Source: Streptomyces durmitorensis
GTDB taxonomy: Bacteria; Actinomycetota; Actinomycetes; Streptomycetales; Streptomycetaceae
DNA length: 64,000 nt
Direction of reading: 5' to 3'
NCBI RefSeq assembly: GCF_023498005.1
Contig: NZ_CP097289.1
Location: 9,238,001-9,302,000, forward strand
Every line of letters starts with the position of its first letter. Position 1 is the first letter of the stretch. Both the position numbers and the translations under genes were made by a program. Positions 11,785-20,847 of the stretch are shown here, piece by piece. The notes beneath the pieces are model-generated. The model was given only the letters and a program-made list of their open reading frames with translations, made no database searches and was not told the DNA's origin.

Positions 11785-13280
11785 TGACCGAGTTGCCCGC
11801 GCAGCCCGTCGTGCACGAGGTCAACACCCGCGTATGGCTGCGGGAGATCGGGCTCCGCGCCGGCCGTCCCGTCGGCCTCGCGGACGTACCCAAGGACGTG
11901 TGGGACGAGATCACGCCCGCCGGGATCGACGCCGTCTGGCTGATGGGGGTGTGGGAGCGCAGCCCGGGGGGACGGGCCATCGCCCTGGACAACCCGGCGT
12001 TGCGCGGCGCGTTCGCCGAGGCCGTCCCGGACATCGGCGATGAGGACATCGCCGGATCGCCGTACTGCATCCGCCGCTACGAGGTCGACGCGGCACTCGG
12101 CGGCGGCGCCGGCCTTGCGGCCGCCCGCGGCGAACTCGACCGCAGGGGAGTGGGGCTGCTGCTCGACTACGTGCCCAACCACGTGGCCCCCGACAGCCCC
12201 TGGGTGAGCGAGCACCCCGAGTACTTCGTGCAGGGTGACGCCGAGGACGTCCGGCGTGATCCGGCCGGGTTCCTCGACACAGGGCGCGCGGTGCTCGCGC
12301 GGGGCCGCGACCCGTTCTTCCCGCCCTGGCCGGACGTGGTGCAGCTGAACGCCTTCGCCCCGGCCCTGCGGCGGGCGACCGCGGAGGTGCTCGGCGACAT
12401 CGGCCGGGTCTGCGACGGGGTGCGCTGCGACATGGCGATGCTGCTGATGAACGACGTCTTCGCGCGGACGTGGGGCGAGCGGGCGGGGACCCAGCCGCAG
12501 GAGGAGTTCTGGCCCGAGGTCGTGGCTGCCGTCCGCCGGCAGCATCCCCACATGGTCTTCGCGGCCGAGGCGTACTGGGACCTCGAATGGGCCCTGCAGG
12601 AGCAGGGGTTCGACTTCTGCTACGACAAGCGTCTCTACGACCGGGTCCTGAACGAGAGCGCCGATTCGGTCCGGGCGCACCTGCGGGCCGACGAGCAGTA
12701 CCAGCGCCGGCTCGTGCGCTTCCTGGAGAACCACGACGAGCCGCGGGCCGCGCGCACCCTGCCCCCGGCCAAGGAGCGGGCGGCGGCCGTCCTGATCGCC
12801 ACGCTGCCCGGCGCCACCCTGTGGCACGAGGGCCAGTTCACCGGGCGACGCGTCCACCTGCCGGTCTTCCTCGACCGGCGTCCGGATGAGCCGCCGGATC
12901 CTTCCCTGCGGGCGTTCCACGAGCGTCTCCTGTCGGCCGTGCACCGCAGCGCCATGCGTACGGGGCGGTGGCAGCTCCTGGACAGCGACGGCTGGCCCGA
13001 CAACGACTCCGGCCGTGCCCTGGTCGCCTCCTCCTGGTCCGGTGAGGCGGGGCGGTTCCTGACCGTGGTGAACCTCTCGGAGCATCGGGCACAGGCATGC
13101 GTGAGGCTGCCCTGGGGCGAACTGAGCCAGGGAACCTGGGAGTTGACCGGGATCCTCGACGCCGAGCGGTACGAGCGCCCGGGCGCGGAGCTGGCGGCGG
13201 ACGGGCTCTACGTCGATCTGCCGCCGTGGGGCACGCACGTGCTCTCGGTCACGGCCAGTGGATCCTCCCGGCCTTGGTGA
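11784..13280 (+). CDS. GH13 alpha-amylase family protein
   Basis: This 498-residue enzyme has all three GH13 catalytic carboxylates: the nucleophile in GVRCDMAMLLMN (about residue 213), the acid/base in AAEAYWDLEW (about 257) and the transition-state Asp in FLENHDEPRA (about 318). An LLDYVPNHVAPDSPW block (region I) lies near 130. It has no signal peptide, so it probably acts on intracellular alpha-glucans or glucosides with its coupled partner upstream. Translation starts at an ATG overlapping the previous stop. The gene ends at the border of the degenerate island starting near 13.3 kb. Confidence 0.88.
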
Positions 13281-13590
13281 GTGTTTGAGATCTCTAGTCG
13301 GGCGGCCTGTACGGCTGGATCCTGGTGGTCATGAGGTCTGGCGGGACGGTTCGGCGGCAGCGGTGTTCTGCTCGGGTACGTGCAGGTCACGGCGGTGGCG
13401 AGCCCTGGAACAGGCACGGCGGCGGGTGGCGGCGATGCAGCGTGGGGACGTGATGACGTGTCCGGTCTGCGCGCGTGAGTGGACGGTGGGGGTCGAGCGC
13501 CAGCGGTCGGCGGTGTTCTGTTCCTCGCGGTGCCGCACGCGGGCCTGGCGGTCGAAGGTGTCGCGGAGTTCCGTCACGGTGACGCCGTAG
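13258..13590 (+). pseudogene. 5'-truncated tandem zinc-ribbon gene (copy 1)
   Basis: The reading frame contains VFCSGTCRSRRW, then CPVCAREWTVGVERQ and VFCSSRCRTRAWR: two CxxxC-type and one CxxC element that look like paired treble-clef zinc ribbons. The expected leading CxxC before GRPVRLDPGG is gone, and the only start in frame (GTG 13258) lies inside the amylase gene, so the 5' end seems lost. A paralogue on the other strand at 16246 shares the CP.C...W...ER and RCRTRAWR parts. In both copies a DUF6192 remnant follows directly, so the two genes form a conserved pair. The function is unknown; nucleic-acid binding is plausible. Confidence 0.55.
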
Positions 13591-13599
13591 CCGAACGCC

Positions 13600-14050
13600 G
13601 CAGGTGACAGCGAGCGGTGGGCACAGATTGAGGACCCTCCGTTCAACCAGCGCACGGGCCGACGAGGTTGGACGAACGACGGGGCGAAACGCCTGGTCGG
13701 GCAGCGGGTGGACACGCCGGTCTCGGTCGAGGAGAAGGTACAGGCCGTCACCGATCTCACCGGGGACGACGAGGTCGCCGCCCAGGTCGCGGTGACCCTT
13801 CTTCGCCGGCCGGAGGCGGCGGCGACGCTGCCCGCGCCGGGCGGGTGCGGGTGGTTCAGGAGCTGACCCGGGACGACGAGGTCGCGCAGACGGTGACCGA
13901 GGAGCTTCTCCAGCGGCCACGGGTCGCGCGGCAGGCTATGCGCAACGACACGACGCGTTCGGTGGTGAACCGGGCCCAGTTCGACAATTCCGAGGAGACC
14001 CGGGGCCGTATTCGTGACCGGGTTCCGGCGGTCCGCCAGATCGAGCACAC
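13600..14050 (+). pseudogene. DUF6192 family gene, truncated and frameshifted (copy 1)
   Basis: From 13606 one frame reads ERWAQIEDPPFNQRTGRRGW and then VSVEEKVQAVTDLTGDDEVA, typical of the C-terminal half of DUF6192, before a stop at 13864. The next frame carries on with VQELTRDDEVAQTVTEELLQ and ARQAMRNDTTRSVVNRAQFD up to about 14050. The DDEVA block appears twice, so either a segment was duplicated or two repeats were fused by a frameshift. The N-terminal domain is absent and an IS5-type transposase fragment abuts the 3' end. It is a decayed gene of unknown function. Confidence 0.6.
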
Positions 14051-14413
14051 CAGGCCGACCGCGATGCCGCCCGCGAACTCCTCTGGCGCCTGCGCGTGAT
14101 GCAACCGCAGATCACCCAGATCTGGGCTGATTCCGCCTACGCCGGCCAGCTCATCAACTGGTCGGGCGACTTCCTGGACATGACCCTCAAGACCGTCTCG
14201 CGGCCTCGCGGCGCGAAAGGCTTCGTGGTCCCTCCCCGACGCTGGAAAGTCGAGCGCACCCTTGGCTGGATCATGAAATCCCGCCGGAACGTCCGCGACT
14301 ACGAACGGCTCCCCCACCACTCGGAAGCCCATCTGACCTAGGGACTCATCACCCTTATGACCCGCAGGATCACCCGCAAAGGCCCCCGCACCGACTGGTC
14401 GAAGAGGACCTGA
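14045..14413 (+). pseudogene. IS5-family transposase remnant (3' part)
   Basis: The frame reads ADRDAARELLWRLRVMQPQI, QIWADSAYAGQL, then RGFVV-type GAKGFVVPPRRWKVERTLGW and SRRNVRDYERLPHHSEA, which is the C-terminal third of an IS5/IS427-type DDE transposase including the catalytic Asp (WADSAY) and Glu (VERT) blocks. A TAG at 14339 interrupts it; the frame then resumes GLITLMTRRITRKGP to a stop at 14413. The N-terminus is missing and no terminal inverted repeats are evident, so the element is dead. Confidence 0.75.
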
Positions 14414-14526
14414 CCACCGGCACAACTTCCGCCGATCGGTGACACGGCCCATGATGCGGTTCATCGCGGTGAGGGTCCTGGCCCGGTTGGCCGAGCCCTA
14501 CCGTGTGGGTGGAGGAGGCGACGCTG

Positions 14527-14610
14527 ATGGGGTCGTTGATCGGGGAGTTGGAGGTGCGGGAGGCGGCGGCGCGGGCCCGGGTGCGGTCGCCGCCGTCCTC
14601 GACGAGTGAC
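14527..14610 (+). pseudogene. Possible remnant of a small coiled-coil ORF
   Basis: MGSLIGELEVREAAARARVR resembles the N-terminus of small Streptomyces proteins of the form LLEEREAAARxRVE that often lie near transposons. It then breaks into an unrelated frame, in which AAVLDE followed by a stop could be the original C-terminus. The rest of 14414-14737 holds nothing else that I can recognise. Confidence 0.25.
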
Positions 14611-14737
14611 GGAACCGCCGGGGCCGCACCGTGCCGGGGGCCGAGCAGGGCGGGCCGCCCACCGGCTAGCATCGCCGAGTTCGTGCCACCCACCGGCCCG
14701 GGCATCGCGGCGCGGCGTACAGGGGAGCTGACACGGC

Positions 14738-15670
14738 ATGAGAACGAAGAGCGCAGCGGCGTGGGCGGTAGCGGTGCTGATGCTCGGCGCAGCCGTCGGC
14801 GGCTGCGCCGAGCAATCGGACAAGGGACCGTCCGGCAGCAGCGCGAAGCACACGAAGTCCCACCGCGAACCCGAGGACAAGCCTGATTCACGGGTCGTCG
14901 AGGCCGACGACGACCACACCGTCCTCGAACTGTCCGACGGCCGGCAGGTGTCCCTCCGCTTCACTCGCCGCGGCCTGGAGGCGCAGCATCGCGACGCCTC
15001 TGACGACGCCTGGTCCGCCCGGAAGACGGTCTATGAGACCGGCACCAAACCGTGCGGCGGTATCAGGGCAAAGGCGTACCGGGACACCGTGTGGCTCGCG
15101 GCCGGCTTCGGCGCGCACTGCAGGGACGGCGACGAACCGCAAGAAGTGATCGCGGCCGTAGCCACCGGGGACCTCTCCTCCTGGACCACCGACCCGACCA
15201 AGAACACCATCGCCTGGCCGAAGGCCCGCATCCGCGACGGTGGCGCCCGAGTGGACTTCGTCGATCGCGGCATGGTGAGAACCACCACGCTGACCTGGCG
15301 CAAAGGCTCCGGATTCGCCAAGGTGGCCATGAAGTACAAGCCCATCCACCCCTGGTTCGTGGGCCGGTGGCGAGCCACGGACGGCAGCCAGCAGCTGACC
15401 ATCCACCAGGTCGAGCCGGGCAGATGGGCACGCGTGGTCATCGAGTCCCGCACCGGCCCGCGATGCAAGGGCAGCGCCGTTGTCACCGGCATAGACCAGC
15501 ACGACCTGTCCATGAGCAACTTCAAGCTCGATCAGGGCACCAGGACCGTCAACTGCCCGCCGGAGGAGCTCGAGTACTCCTTCGACGTGAAGTCCTCGGA
15601 CGGCCCGCTGCGCCTACGCAAGATCGGCAACCACCCGAAGACCGTCCTTACCTATGAGCGGGTGGGTTGA
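14738..15670 (+). CDS. Secreted lipoprotein, function unknown
   Basis: This 310-residue protein has a type II signal peptide with the lipobox LGAAVGGC (Cys 23). A charged Ser/Lys/Glu-rich linker and a mostly beta domain with cysteines at about 108, 125, 234 and 268 follow, perhaps two disulfides. No domain is recognised. The ATG at 14738 has GGGGAG upstream. It is the only intact gene inside the degenerate 13.3-16.6 kb island and may be recently acquired cargo. Pairing of WFVGRWRATDGSQQLTIHQV with following strands resembles lipocalin-like lipoproteins, but this is a guess. Confidence 0.8.
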   Translation: MRTKSAAAWAVAVLMLGAAVGGCAEQSDKGPSGSSAKHTKSHREPEDKPDSRVVEADDDHTVLELSDGRQVSLRFTRRGLEAQHRDASDDAWSARKTVYETGTKPCGGIRAKAYRDTVWLAAGFGAHCRDGDEPQEVIAAVATGDLSSWTTDPTKNTIAWPKARIRDGGARVDFVDRGMVRTTTLTWRKGSGFAKVAMKYKPIHPWFVGRWRATDGSQQLTIHQVEPGRWARVVIESRTGPRCKGSAVVTGIDQHDLSMSNFKLDQGTRTVNCPPEELEYSFDVKSSDGPLRLRKIGNHPKTVLTYERVG

Positions 15671-15744
15671 GTGCCTGTTCGGGATCCCGCTGCTGATCAA
15701 AGACCCCGGGTAGAACCCCGTCATGGGCCCGGATGAACCCAGCG

Positions 15745-16092
15745 ACCAAGAGCTGCCGGACGAGCAGGAAGGGTGGAAGGACAGCCCGGCCCGGCGGTAG
15801 TTCTCCGGCCAGCGGGAGGCGACCCAGCGGCTGTTGCGGACCGTCTCATACGGGATGCCGACTCCTCGGCCAGCAGGTGCAGCGAGGCCGAGACGGTGGG
15901 CAGGTCACCGATGGCGGTGGGCGAGCCGCCCGCCGGGCGCATCGGCTCCACCTCCAGCGCGCGGTCTCCGACGACGAACTGGATGCGCCGGTCGGTCTCC
16001 ATCTCCTCGCGCAGCTCGGCGATGATCTGGTCGAACCGCTCGCGGGTGACCTGGCCTGTCTTCTCGCCGGTCTCGGGCATGGCAGCCACCAC
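15745..16092 (-). pseudogene. DUF6192 family gene, N-terminal part only, frameshifted (copy 2)
   Basis: Translation from ATG 16080 (or GTG 16092) gives VTRERFDQIIAELREEMETD and VVGDRALEVEPMRPAGGS, the N-terminal signature of DUF6192, continuing to SASLHLLAEE. At about 15858 the homology jumps frame to GIPYETVRNSRWVASRWPEN, then is lost near 15800. This copy therefore has exactly the half that copy 1 (13600-14050, other strand) lacks. It follows a small zinc-ribbon gene in the same orientation. On the plus strand 15724-15801 encodes a 25-residue ORF without support. Confidence 0.6.
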
Positions 16093-16245
16093 CCCACCAG
16101 GCGGGCCGGGGCGTCGGCGCGGTGCCGGCGGCGGGGCTCGGCCCGCACGACGCCACCGTCGACCCGCCGCAGTGAAACCGCAAGAATCGACTCCAACTGC
16201 CCGATAGAAGGGCGAATCTGACGGGGTGAGTCGTTCACGGTGCCG

Positions 16246-16521
16246 TCACTGTGACAGCTTGCTGAACGATTCCGCCCGGCGCCGCCAGGCCCGGGTCCGG
16301 CACCGGCCGGAGCGGAACACCGCGTCCTTGCGGCGCTCCAGCGAGGCGATCCACGCAGTCCCGCACTCCGGGCACTGCCGCATCCCCGCACCGCGGTGGA
16401 CGGCCGCCCAGCGCCGCCGGACCCGAAGGCTGAGCTGCCATTGCCTGCAACGACACGTGGCGCAGCAGAACCGCGCGTCCGATCGCGTGTCCAGTGGCAG
16501 CCGGTCTCCGCACTGGGACAC
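16246..16521 (-). CDS. Tandem zinc-ribbon-like small protein (copy 2)
   Basis: This 91-residue protein reads QCGDRLPLDTRSDARFCCATC, then CPECGTAWIASLERRKDAVF and RCRTRAWRRR. It has the same architecture as copy 1 at 13258: two zinc-ribbon-like units joined by an arginine-rich linker. In the second unit the expected FCS is FRS, so one metal ligand is lost, and no good ribosome binding site precedes the GTG at 16521. The gene may be decaying along with the DUF6192 fragment behind it. No function is assigned; small Cys-rich Arg-rich proteins of this sort often bind nucleic acids. Confidence 0.5.
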   Translation of the reverse strand: MSQCGDRLPLDTRSDARFCCATCRCRQWQLSLRVRRRWAAVHRGAGMRQCPECGTAWIASLERRKDAVFRSGRCRTRAWRRRAESFSKLSQ

Positions 16522-16608
16522 CGGCGGTCCTGCACCACTCCGAATCCGCCGGACACCTTCTCAGGCTAGGCCTCCGGCCTCTCCGAAGAGCCCTTCCCAA
16601 ACAGGCAC

Positions 16609-18309
16609 TTAGGGCGTCTCGCCCCAGTCCACGCCGTTGTCCGAACGGAACGCCTCCACGGCGGCCTCGACGGTGGGGTGGAAGCGGCGCGCGTCGAAGG
16701 TACGGGTCAATCCGTAGCGCTCGATCTTGTGCCGCACCGGGTCCTTGAGCTCGGCGAAGACCAGGCTCACGCCGAGCTCGAGGAGCGCCGCGTCCAGCTC
16801 CTCCAGGATGTCCGCCGCGGTCGTGTCGACGTCGGTCACCGGTTCGGCCGCGATCAGGACGCACCGCGTCGCCGGTTCTGCGCGGGTGTACCGCAGGACC
16901 TCTTCGCGGAACGCCTTGGCGTTGGCGAAGAAGAGCGGCGCGTCGAAGCGGAAGATCACAAGACCCGGCAGGAGCCCGGCACTCTCGTGCGACCGCACGT
17001 CGTGGTAGCCCTCCACGCCTGGCACCCGCCCGAGGACCGTGCTGTAGGGCCACCAGGCGCGCCGGAAGACGTTCAGGATGGACAGGCCCACCGCGACGGC
17101 GATCCCCGGCAGCACACCGAGCAGGGCCACCCCGAGGAAGGCCGCGACGGACAGCCAGAACTCCGCCTTGCGCTGCCGCCACAGCCGCCTCGTGCCCGCG
17201 AGGTCGGCCAGCGAGAGGGAGGCCGTGATGACCACCGCGGCGAGCGCGGGCTGCGGCAGATCGCTGAAGAGCCCCGGCAGCAGGACGAGCATGAGGACGA
17301 TGAGCGCCGCACCGACCACCCCGGTCAGCTGCGTCTTGGCCCCCGCCCGCTCGGCCACGGCCGTGCGGGAACCGCTGGTGCTCACGGGGAAGCCCTGGAA
17401 CAGACCGGCGGCCATGTTTGCCGTGCCGATCGCGATCATCTCGTCGTTGCCGCGGACCTGTTGCCCGGTGCGGGCCGCGAAGGCCGATGCGTTGGAGATG
17501 GTGTCGGCGAGGGACACCAGGGCGATGCCGAGGGCGCCGACGAACAGCGGGCCCAGATCGCCCCAGCCGATGTGCGGGACCGTGAACGGCGGCAGCCCTT
17601 CGGGGAGTCGGCCGACGGTCTTCACCCCGTGCTCGTCCAGATCGAGGACGACGGACACGGTGATGGCCAGGACCACCATGACGAGGACGGCCGGGATCTT
17701 CGGCATCAGACGTTGCAGGAGCAGGATCAGGAGGATGCAGCCGCCGCCCACCGCGACGGCGGCCGCCACCGTCCGCCCGTCCGCCACCCCCTGGACGAAG
17801 GCGTCCACTTCACCGATCAGCCCGTCGGCATCGGTCGAGAAGCCGAACAGTTTCGGCAACTGCCCGATGAGGATGGTCAGGGCCAGGCCGTTCATGTAGC
17901 CGATCATGGTGGGCTTGGAGATGAGATCGGCGACGAAACCGAGCCGCGCCACCCCCGCGAGGAGCGTGATCGCGCCGACCATCAGGGCCAGCATCGAGGC
18001 CAGCGCGATGGCGCGTCCGCTGTCCCCGTCGGCGGCGAGCAGCGGCAGGACCGTCGCGGCGATCATCGGGCCGAGCGAGGAATCCGGACCGAGCACCAGG
18101 ACGCGGGAGGGCCCTGCCACGGCGTACGCGAGCAGACAGAGCACGGAGGTGTACAGACCCGTGATCGGCGGCAGTCCTGCCAGTTCGGCGTAGGCCATGC
18201 CCTGCGGCACCAGGAGTGTGCTCAGTACGACGCCTGCGACCACGTCCTTGAACAACCACTCCCGGCGGTAGTTCCGCAGGGTCCTGACCCCGGGCGGCGT
18301 CCCGTGCAC
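16609..18309 (-). CDS. SulP family inorganic anion transporter with STAS domain
   Basis: This 566-residue protein has the SulP core: LVPQGMAYAELAGLPPITGLYTS near the N-terminus (family signature), about 12 membrane helices to residue 420, the TSGSRTAVAERAGAKTQ block, and a C-terminal cytoplasmic STAS domain (about 440-555, VIFRFDAPLFFANAKAFREE). Relatives carry sulfate, bicarbonate or other anions. The GTG start at 18309 has AGAGGTGA upstream. The DUF7144 gene ends 61 bases before it on the same strand, so both are probably one transcript under the palindrome at 18866. Confidence 0.92.
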   Translation of the reverse strand: MHGTPPGVRTLRNYRREWLFKDVVAGVVLSTLLVPQGMAYAELAGLPPITGLYTSVLCLLAYAVAGPSRVLVLGPDSSLGPMIAATVLPLLAADGDSGRAIALASMLALMVGAITLLAGVARLGFVADLISKPTMIGYMNGLALTILIGQLPKLFGFSTDADGLIGEVDAFVQGVADGRTVAAAVAVGGGCILLILLLQRLMPKIPAVLVMVVLAITVSVVLDLDEHGVKTVGRLPEGLPPFTVPHIGWGDLGPLFVGALGIALVSLADTISNASAFAARTGQQVRGNDEMIAIGTANMAAGLFQGFPVSTSGSRTAVAERAGAKTQLTGVVGAALIVLMLVLLPGLFSDLPQPALAAVVITASLSLADLAGTRRLWRQRKAEFWLSVAAFLGVALLGVLPGIAVAVGLSILNVFRRAWWPYSTVLGRVPGVEGYHDVRSHESAGLLPGLVIFRFDAPLFFANAKAFREEVLRYTRAEPATRCVLIAAEPVTDVDTTAADILEELDAALLELGVSLVFAELKDPVRHKIERYGLTRTFDARRFHPTVEAAVEAFRSDNGVDWGETP

Positions 18310-18370
18310 CGGCGTCTCACCTCTGCCCGGCGCCCGTGGGCGCGCGTCCGTCCCTCATGGGCCACCTCTG

Positions 18371-18787
18371 CTAGTAGACGGTTTCCTTCTTGACCACGCA
18401 CAGGGCCCAGATGATGAACCCGTTCATCGCGATCAGGGTGATGGACCAGACGGGGTGGTAGGGGAGGGACAGGAAGTTGGCGATGATCATCAGGCTGGCG
18501 ATGATCACGCCCAGGATCCTGGCCCACTTCGCGGCGACGAGCAGGCCGAAGCTGATGATCACGGCCACCGTGCCGATGAGCAGGTGGATCCAGCCCCAGG
18601 CCGTCAGGTCGAACTCGAAGGTGTACCCGGGTGTGGCGAGGAAGATGTCGTCCTCGAGGACGGCCATGAGACCACGGCAGAAGTCCATGGATCCGGAGAG
18701 GAACAAGAGAACCCCCGCGAAGATGGTCAGCCCGCCGGCCGCTATCTGCGCGGTGCCGGGGCGATGGTGCTGAGTGGTCGTGGCCAT
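18371..18787 (-). CDS. DUF7144 family membrane protein (copy 2)
   Basis: This 138-residue protein has four membrane helices and the DUF7144 pattern (GLMAVLEDDIFL, DLTAWGWIHLLIG, YHPVWSITLIAMNGFIIWAL). It is a paralogue of the gene at 2444. The start at 18787 has GGAGGT at ideal spacing. It precedes the SulP gene, and its control region contains the same palindrome as copy 1. The function is unknown; the co-occurrence with SulP and universal stress proteins suggests a membrane role under stress or low oxygen, which is inference only. Confidence 0.85.
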   Translation of the reverse strand: MATTTQHHRPGTAQIAAGGLTIFAGVLLFLSGSMDFCRGLMAVLEDDIFLATPGYTFEFDLTAWGWIHLLIGTVAVIISFGLLVAAKWARILGVIIASLMIIANFLSLPYHPVWSITLIAMNGFIIWALCVVKKETVY

Positions 18788-18865
18788 GCCGGGACCTCCG
18801 TAGTCGAGGAGGGTGCCGATTGCACCGCTGTGCCCCGAGTGTTGCCCCCGGCAGGTACCCCTGGT

Positions 18866-18886
18866 CGTCACCCTCCGGGGGTGACG
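18866..18886. promoter_or_regulatory. Candidate operator, CGTCACCC-TCCGG-GGGTGACG
   Basis: The best of the four related palindromes: both 8-base arms are perfectly complementary around a 5-base spacer. It lies between the divergent DUF7144-SulP operon (79 bases upstream of 18787) and the MFS gene (62 bases upstream of 18948). Confidence 0.65.
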
Positions 18887-18947
18887 CCGCAGGGCGGGCG
18901 TCCCACGAGGCTGGCCGTCGTCCGGCCGGCGACAAGGAGGCGAGGCG

Positions 18948-20366
18948 ATGACCGTGCCGTCCACACCAGACGGAGCAGGCGCCCGGCAGGAGAAGCGCCC
19001 CTGGCCGCGTCAGGTGCTTCTGCCGCTCGCACTCGCCCAGTTCATCTGCAGCTTCGCGGGCTCGAACATGAACGTCATGATCCAGGACATCAGCGAGGAC
19101 CTGGACACCACGGTGCAGGGCGTGCAGACCGCGATCACGATCTTCCTCCTCGTCATGGCGGCCCTGATGATTCCGGGCGGCATCCTGACCGACCGGTACG
19201 GCCGCAAGCGCTGCCTCGTCATCGGCCTCGCCGTGTACGGGGTCGGCGCGCTGCTCAGCGCGGTGGCGCCCGGCCTCGGCGTCCTCATCCTGGGCAACTC
19301 GATCCTGGAGGGCGTCGGCACGGCCCTGCTCATCCCGCCCGTGTACATCCTCACCACCCTCCTGTTCACGAACGTGGCCGACCGTGCCCGTGCCTTCGGG
19401 GCGATCATGGCGATGGGCGGCATCGGTGCCGCCGCGGGGCCGCTGATTGGAGGCCTCATCACGTCGGCGATCAGCTGGCGGGCCGCCTTCGTCTTCCAGG
19501 CCCTGGTGGTCGCGGTGATCATCGTGCTGACCCGGCGCATCGACGATCCGCTCCCCCCGAACCCCGGCCGCGTCTTCGACACCGGCGGCGCGGTGCTGTC
19601 CGCGACCGGTCTGGTCCTGGTCGTCATGGGGATCCTCGCCGCCGACGACAACGTCTGGCTGATGAGCGGTCTGCTGCTGGTCGGCGCCCTGCTGTTGGTC
19701 GGCTTCTTCCGCTGGATACGGGCGAAGGAGCGCGCCGGGGCCCAACCACTGCTGCGCACCGACCTGTTCCGCAACCGCACCTCCAACCTCGGTCTGATCA
19801 CCCAGCACACCCAGTGGCTGATGCTCATGGGCGTGTCCTTCGTGGTGGCCGCGTACCTCCAGGTCGTCCGGGGGTACAACGCGATCGACACCGGCGTGAT
19901 CTTCAGCGCGTCCACCCTCGGCCTCCTGGTGTCCTCGCTGGGCGCCGCGCGCTTCGCCAAGAAGCACGAGCAACGCACGCTCGTCATGACCGGGTTCGCC
20001 GTGACGGTCTGCGGCATCGGTCTGCTGCTCGCCATGGCCCACGGTGAACCGAAGGCCTGGACGTCCGTCCCCGGTCTGCTGCTCATCGGCCTCGGGATGG
20101 GGGTGATGCTGACGCCCTCGGTCAACGTGGTGCAGTCCAGCTTCTCCGAGGACCAGCAGGGCGAGATATCCGGCCTCTCTCGCAGTGTGTCGAACCTCGG
20201 ATCCTCGGTGGGCACCGCGATCGCGGGAACCATCCTGGTCGCGGACCCGGCCGTGGGGCCCTACGCCGTGGCGCTCGTGGTGCTCGCCGTCATCGGGTTC
20301 GGAGGGTTCGCCGCCGCCGCCAAGCTGCCCCGGGCTCCGGCCCCCGCCCCCACCCGGCAGGGGTGA
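18948..20366 (+). CDS. MFS transporter, DHA2-like drug/solute exporter
   Basis: This 472-residue protein has about 14 membrane helices. Motif A is visible as GGILTDRYGRKRCLVIGL (about residue 75-95) and a proline/glycine-rich motif C-like segment IGAAAGPLIGGLI (about 158-171). These mark DHA2-type proton-coupled efflux pumps, although this one is a little short for the family. The start at 18948 has AAGGAGG. It shares its upstream region and palindrome with DUF7144-SulP, so its expression is probably tied to that stress set. The substrate is unknown. Confidence 0.9.
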   Translation: MTVPSTPDGAGARQEKRPWPRQVLLPLALAQFICSFAGSNMNVMIQDISEDLDTTVQGVQTAITIFLLVMAALMIPGGILTDRYGRKRCLVIGLAVYGVGALLSAVAPGLGVLILGNSILEGVGTALLIPPVYILTTLLFTNVADRARAFGAIMAMGGIGAAAGPLIGGLITSAISWRAAFVFQALVVAVIIVLTRRIDDPLPPNPGRVFDTGGAVLSATGLVLVVMGILAADDNVWLMSGLLLVGALLLVGFFRWIRAKERAGAQPLLRTDLFRNRTSNLGLITQHTQWLMLMGVSFVVAAYLQVVRGYNAIDTGVIFSASTLGLLVSSLGAARFAKKHEQRTLVMTGFAVTVCGIGLLLAMAHGEPKAWTSVPGLLLIGLGMGVMLTPSVNVVQSSFSEDQQGEISGLSRSVSNLGSSVGTAIAGTILVADPAVGPYAVALVVLAVIGFGGFAAAAKLPRAPAPAPTRQG

Positions 20367-20397
20367 AGCCGCCCGCTGACCGCACCGCGGGACGGCG

Positions 20398-20847
20398 TCA
20401 ACGCCCGTCGTAGCGGACGGCACTGGCGACCATCAGGTCCTGGAGCGACGCGTGCCGTCTGCTGAAGGGGATCCAGCACAGCCCCAGCGGGAACGTCACG
20501 CACAGCGCTGCACGCACCAGGGCGCGCGGCAGCCCGAGCAGCCGGCCGGCGCGGCCGGTGACGCGCAGCCCCATCAGCATGTCTCCCGCCGTGCGCCCGA
20601 TCGCGGCCCAGGAACAGCCGAGGTACAGGACGGCGAGGGTCCACCCCGCCGCGCCGGAGATCCAGCCGGGGAGTTCGGGGAACCGGAACGGGGGCCCGGC
20701 GACGAGGAGTTGGACGCACCCGGCACCCACCTGGACCGCGAAGCCGAGCGCGGCGACGGCCAACGCGTCGAGCACCGCCGCGACGCCACGCGACACGATC
20801 CCGGCCGGTTCGGGCCGGGTCCCGGACCCGAGCCCTGTAACGCTCAC
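20398..20847 (-). CDS. RDD family membrane protein
   Basis: This 149-residue protein contains the RDD layout: SRGVAAVLDALAVAALGFAV in helix 1 (Arg and two Asp), a second helix and IGRTAGDMLMGLRVTG in the third conserved block. The C-terminus ends SLQDLMVASAVRYDG. RDD proteins are small membrane proteins of mostly unknown transport role. The GTG start at 20847 overlaps the stop of the repeat protein upstream by four bases (GTGA), so they are coupled. It converges on the MFS gene. Confidence 0.85.
   Translation of the reverse strand: MSVTGLGSGTRPEPAGIVSRGVAAVLDALAVAALGFAVQVGAGCVQLLVAGPPFRFPELPGWISGAAGWTLAVLYLGCSWAAIGRTAGDMLMGLRVTGRAGRLLGLPRALVRAALCVTFPLGLCWIPFSRRHASLQDLMVASAVRYDGR

Noticed and set aside
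15724..15801. 25-codon plus-strand ORF starting MGPDEPSDQELPDEQE
   Set aside because: No ribosome binding site and antisense to the DUF6192 remnant.
20350..20366. CACCC-N5-GGGTG at the end of the MFS gene
   Set aside because: Inside coding sequence and not in a promoter; likely chance.
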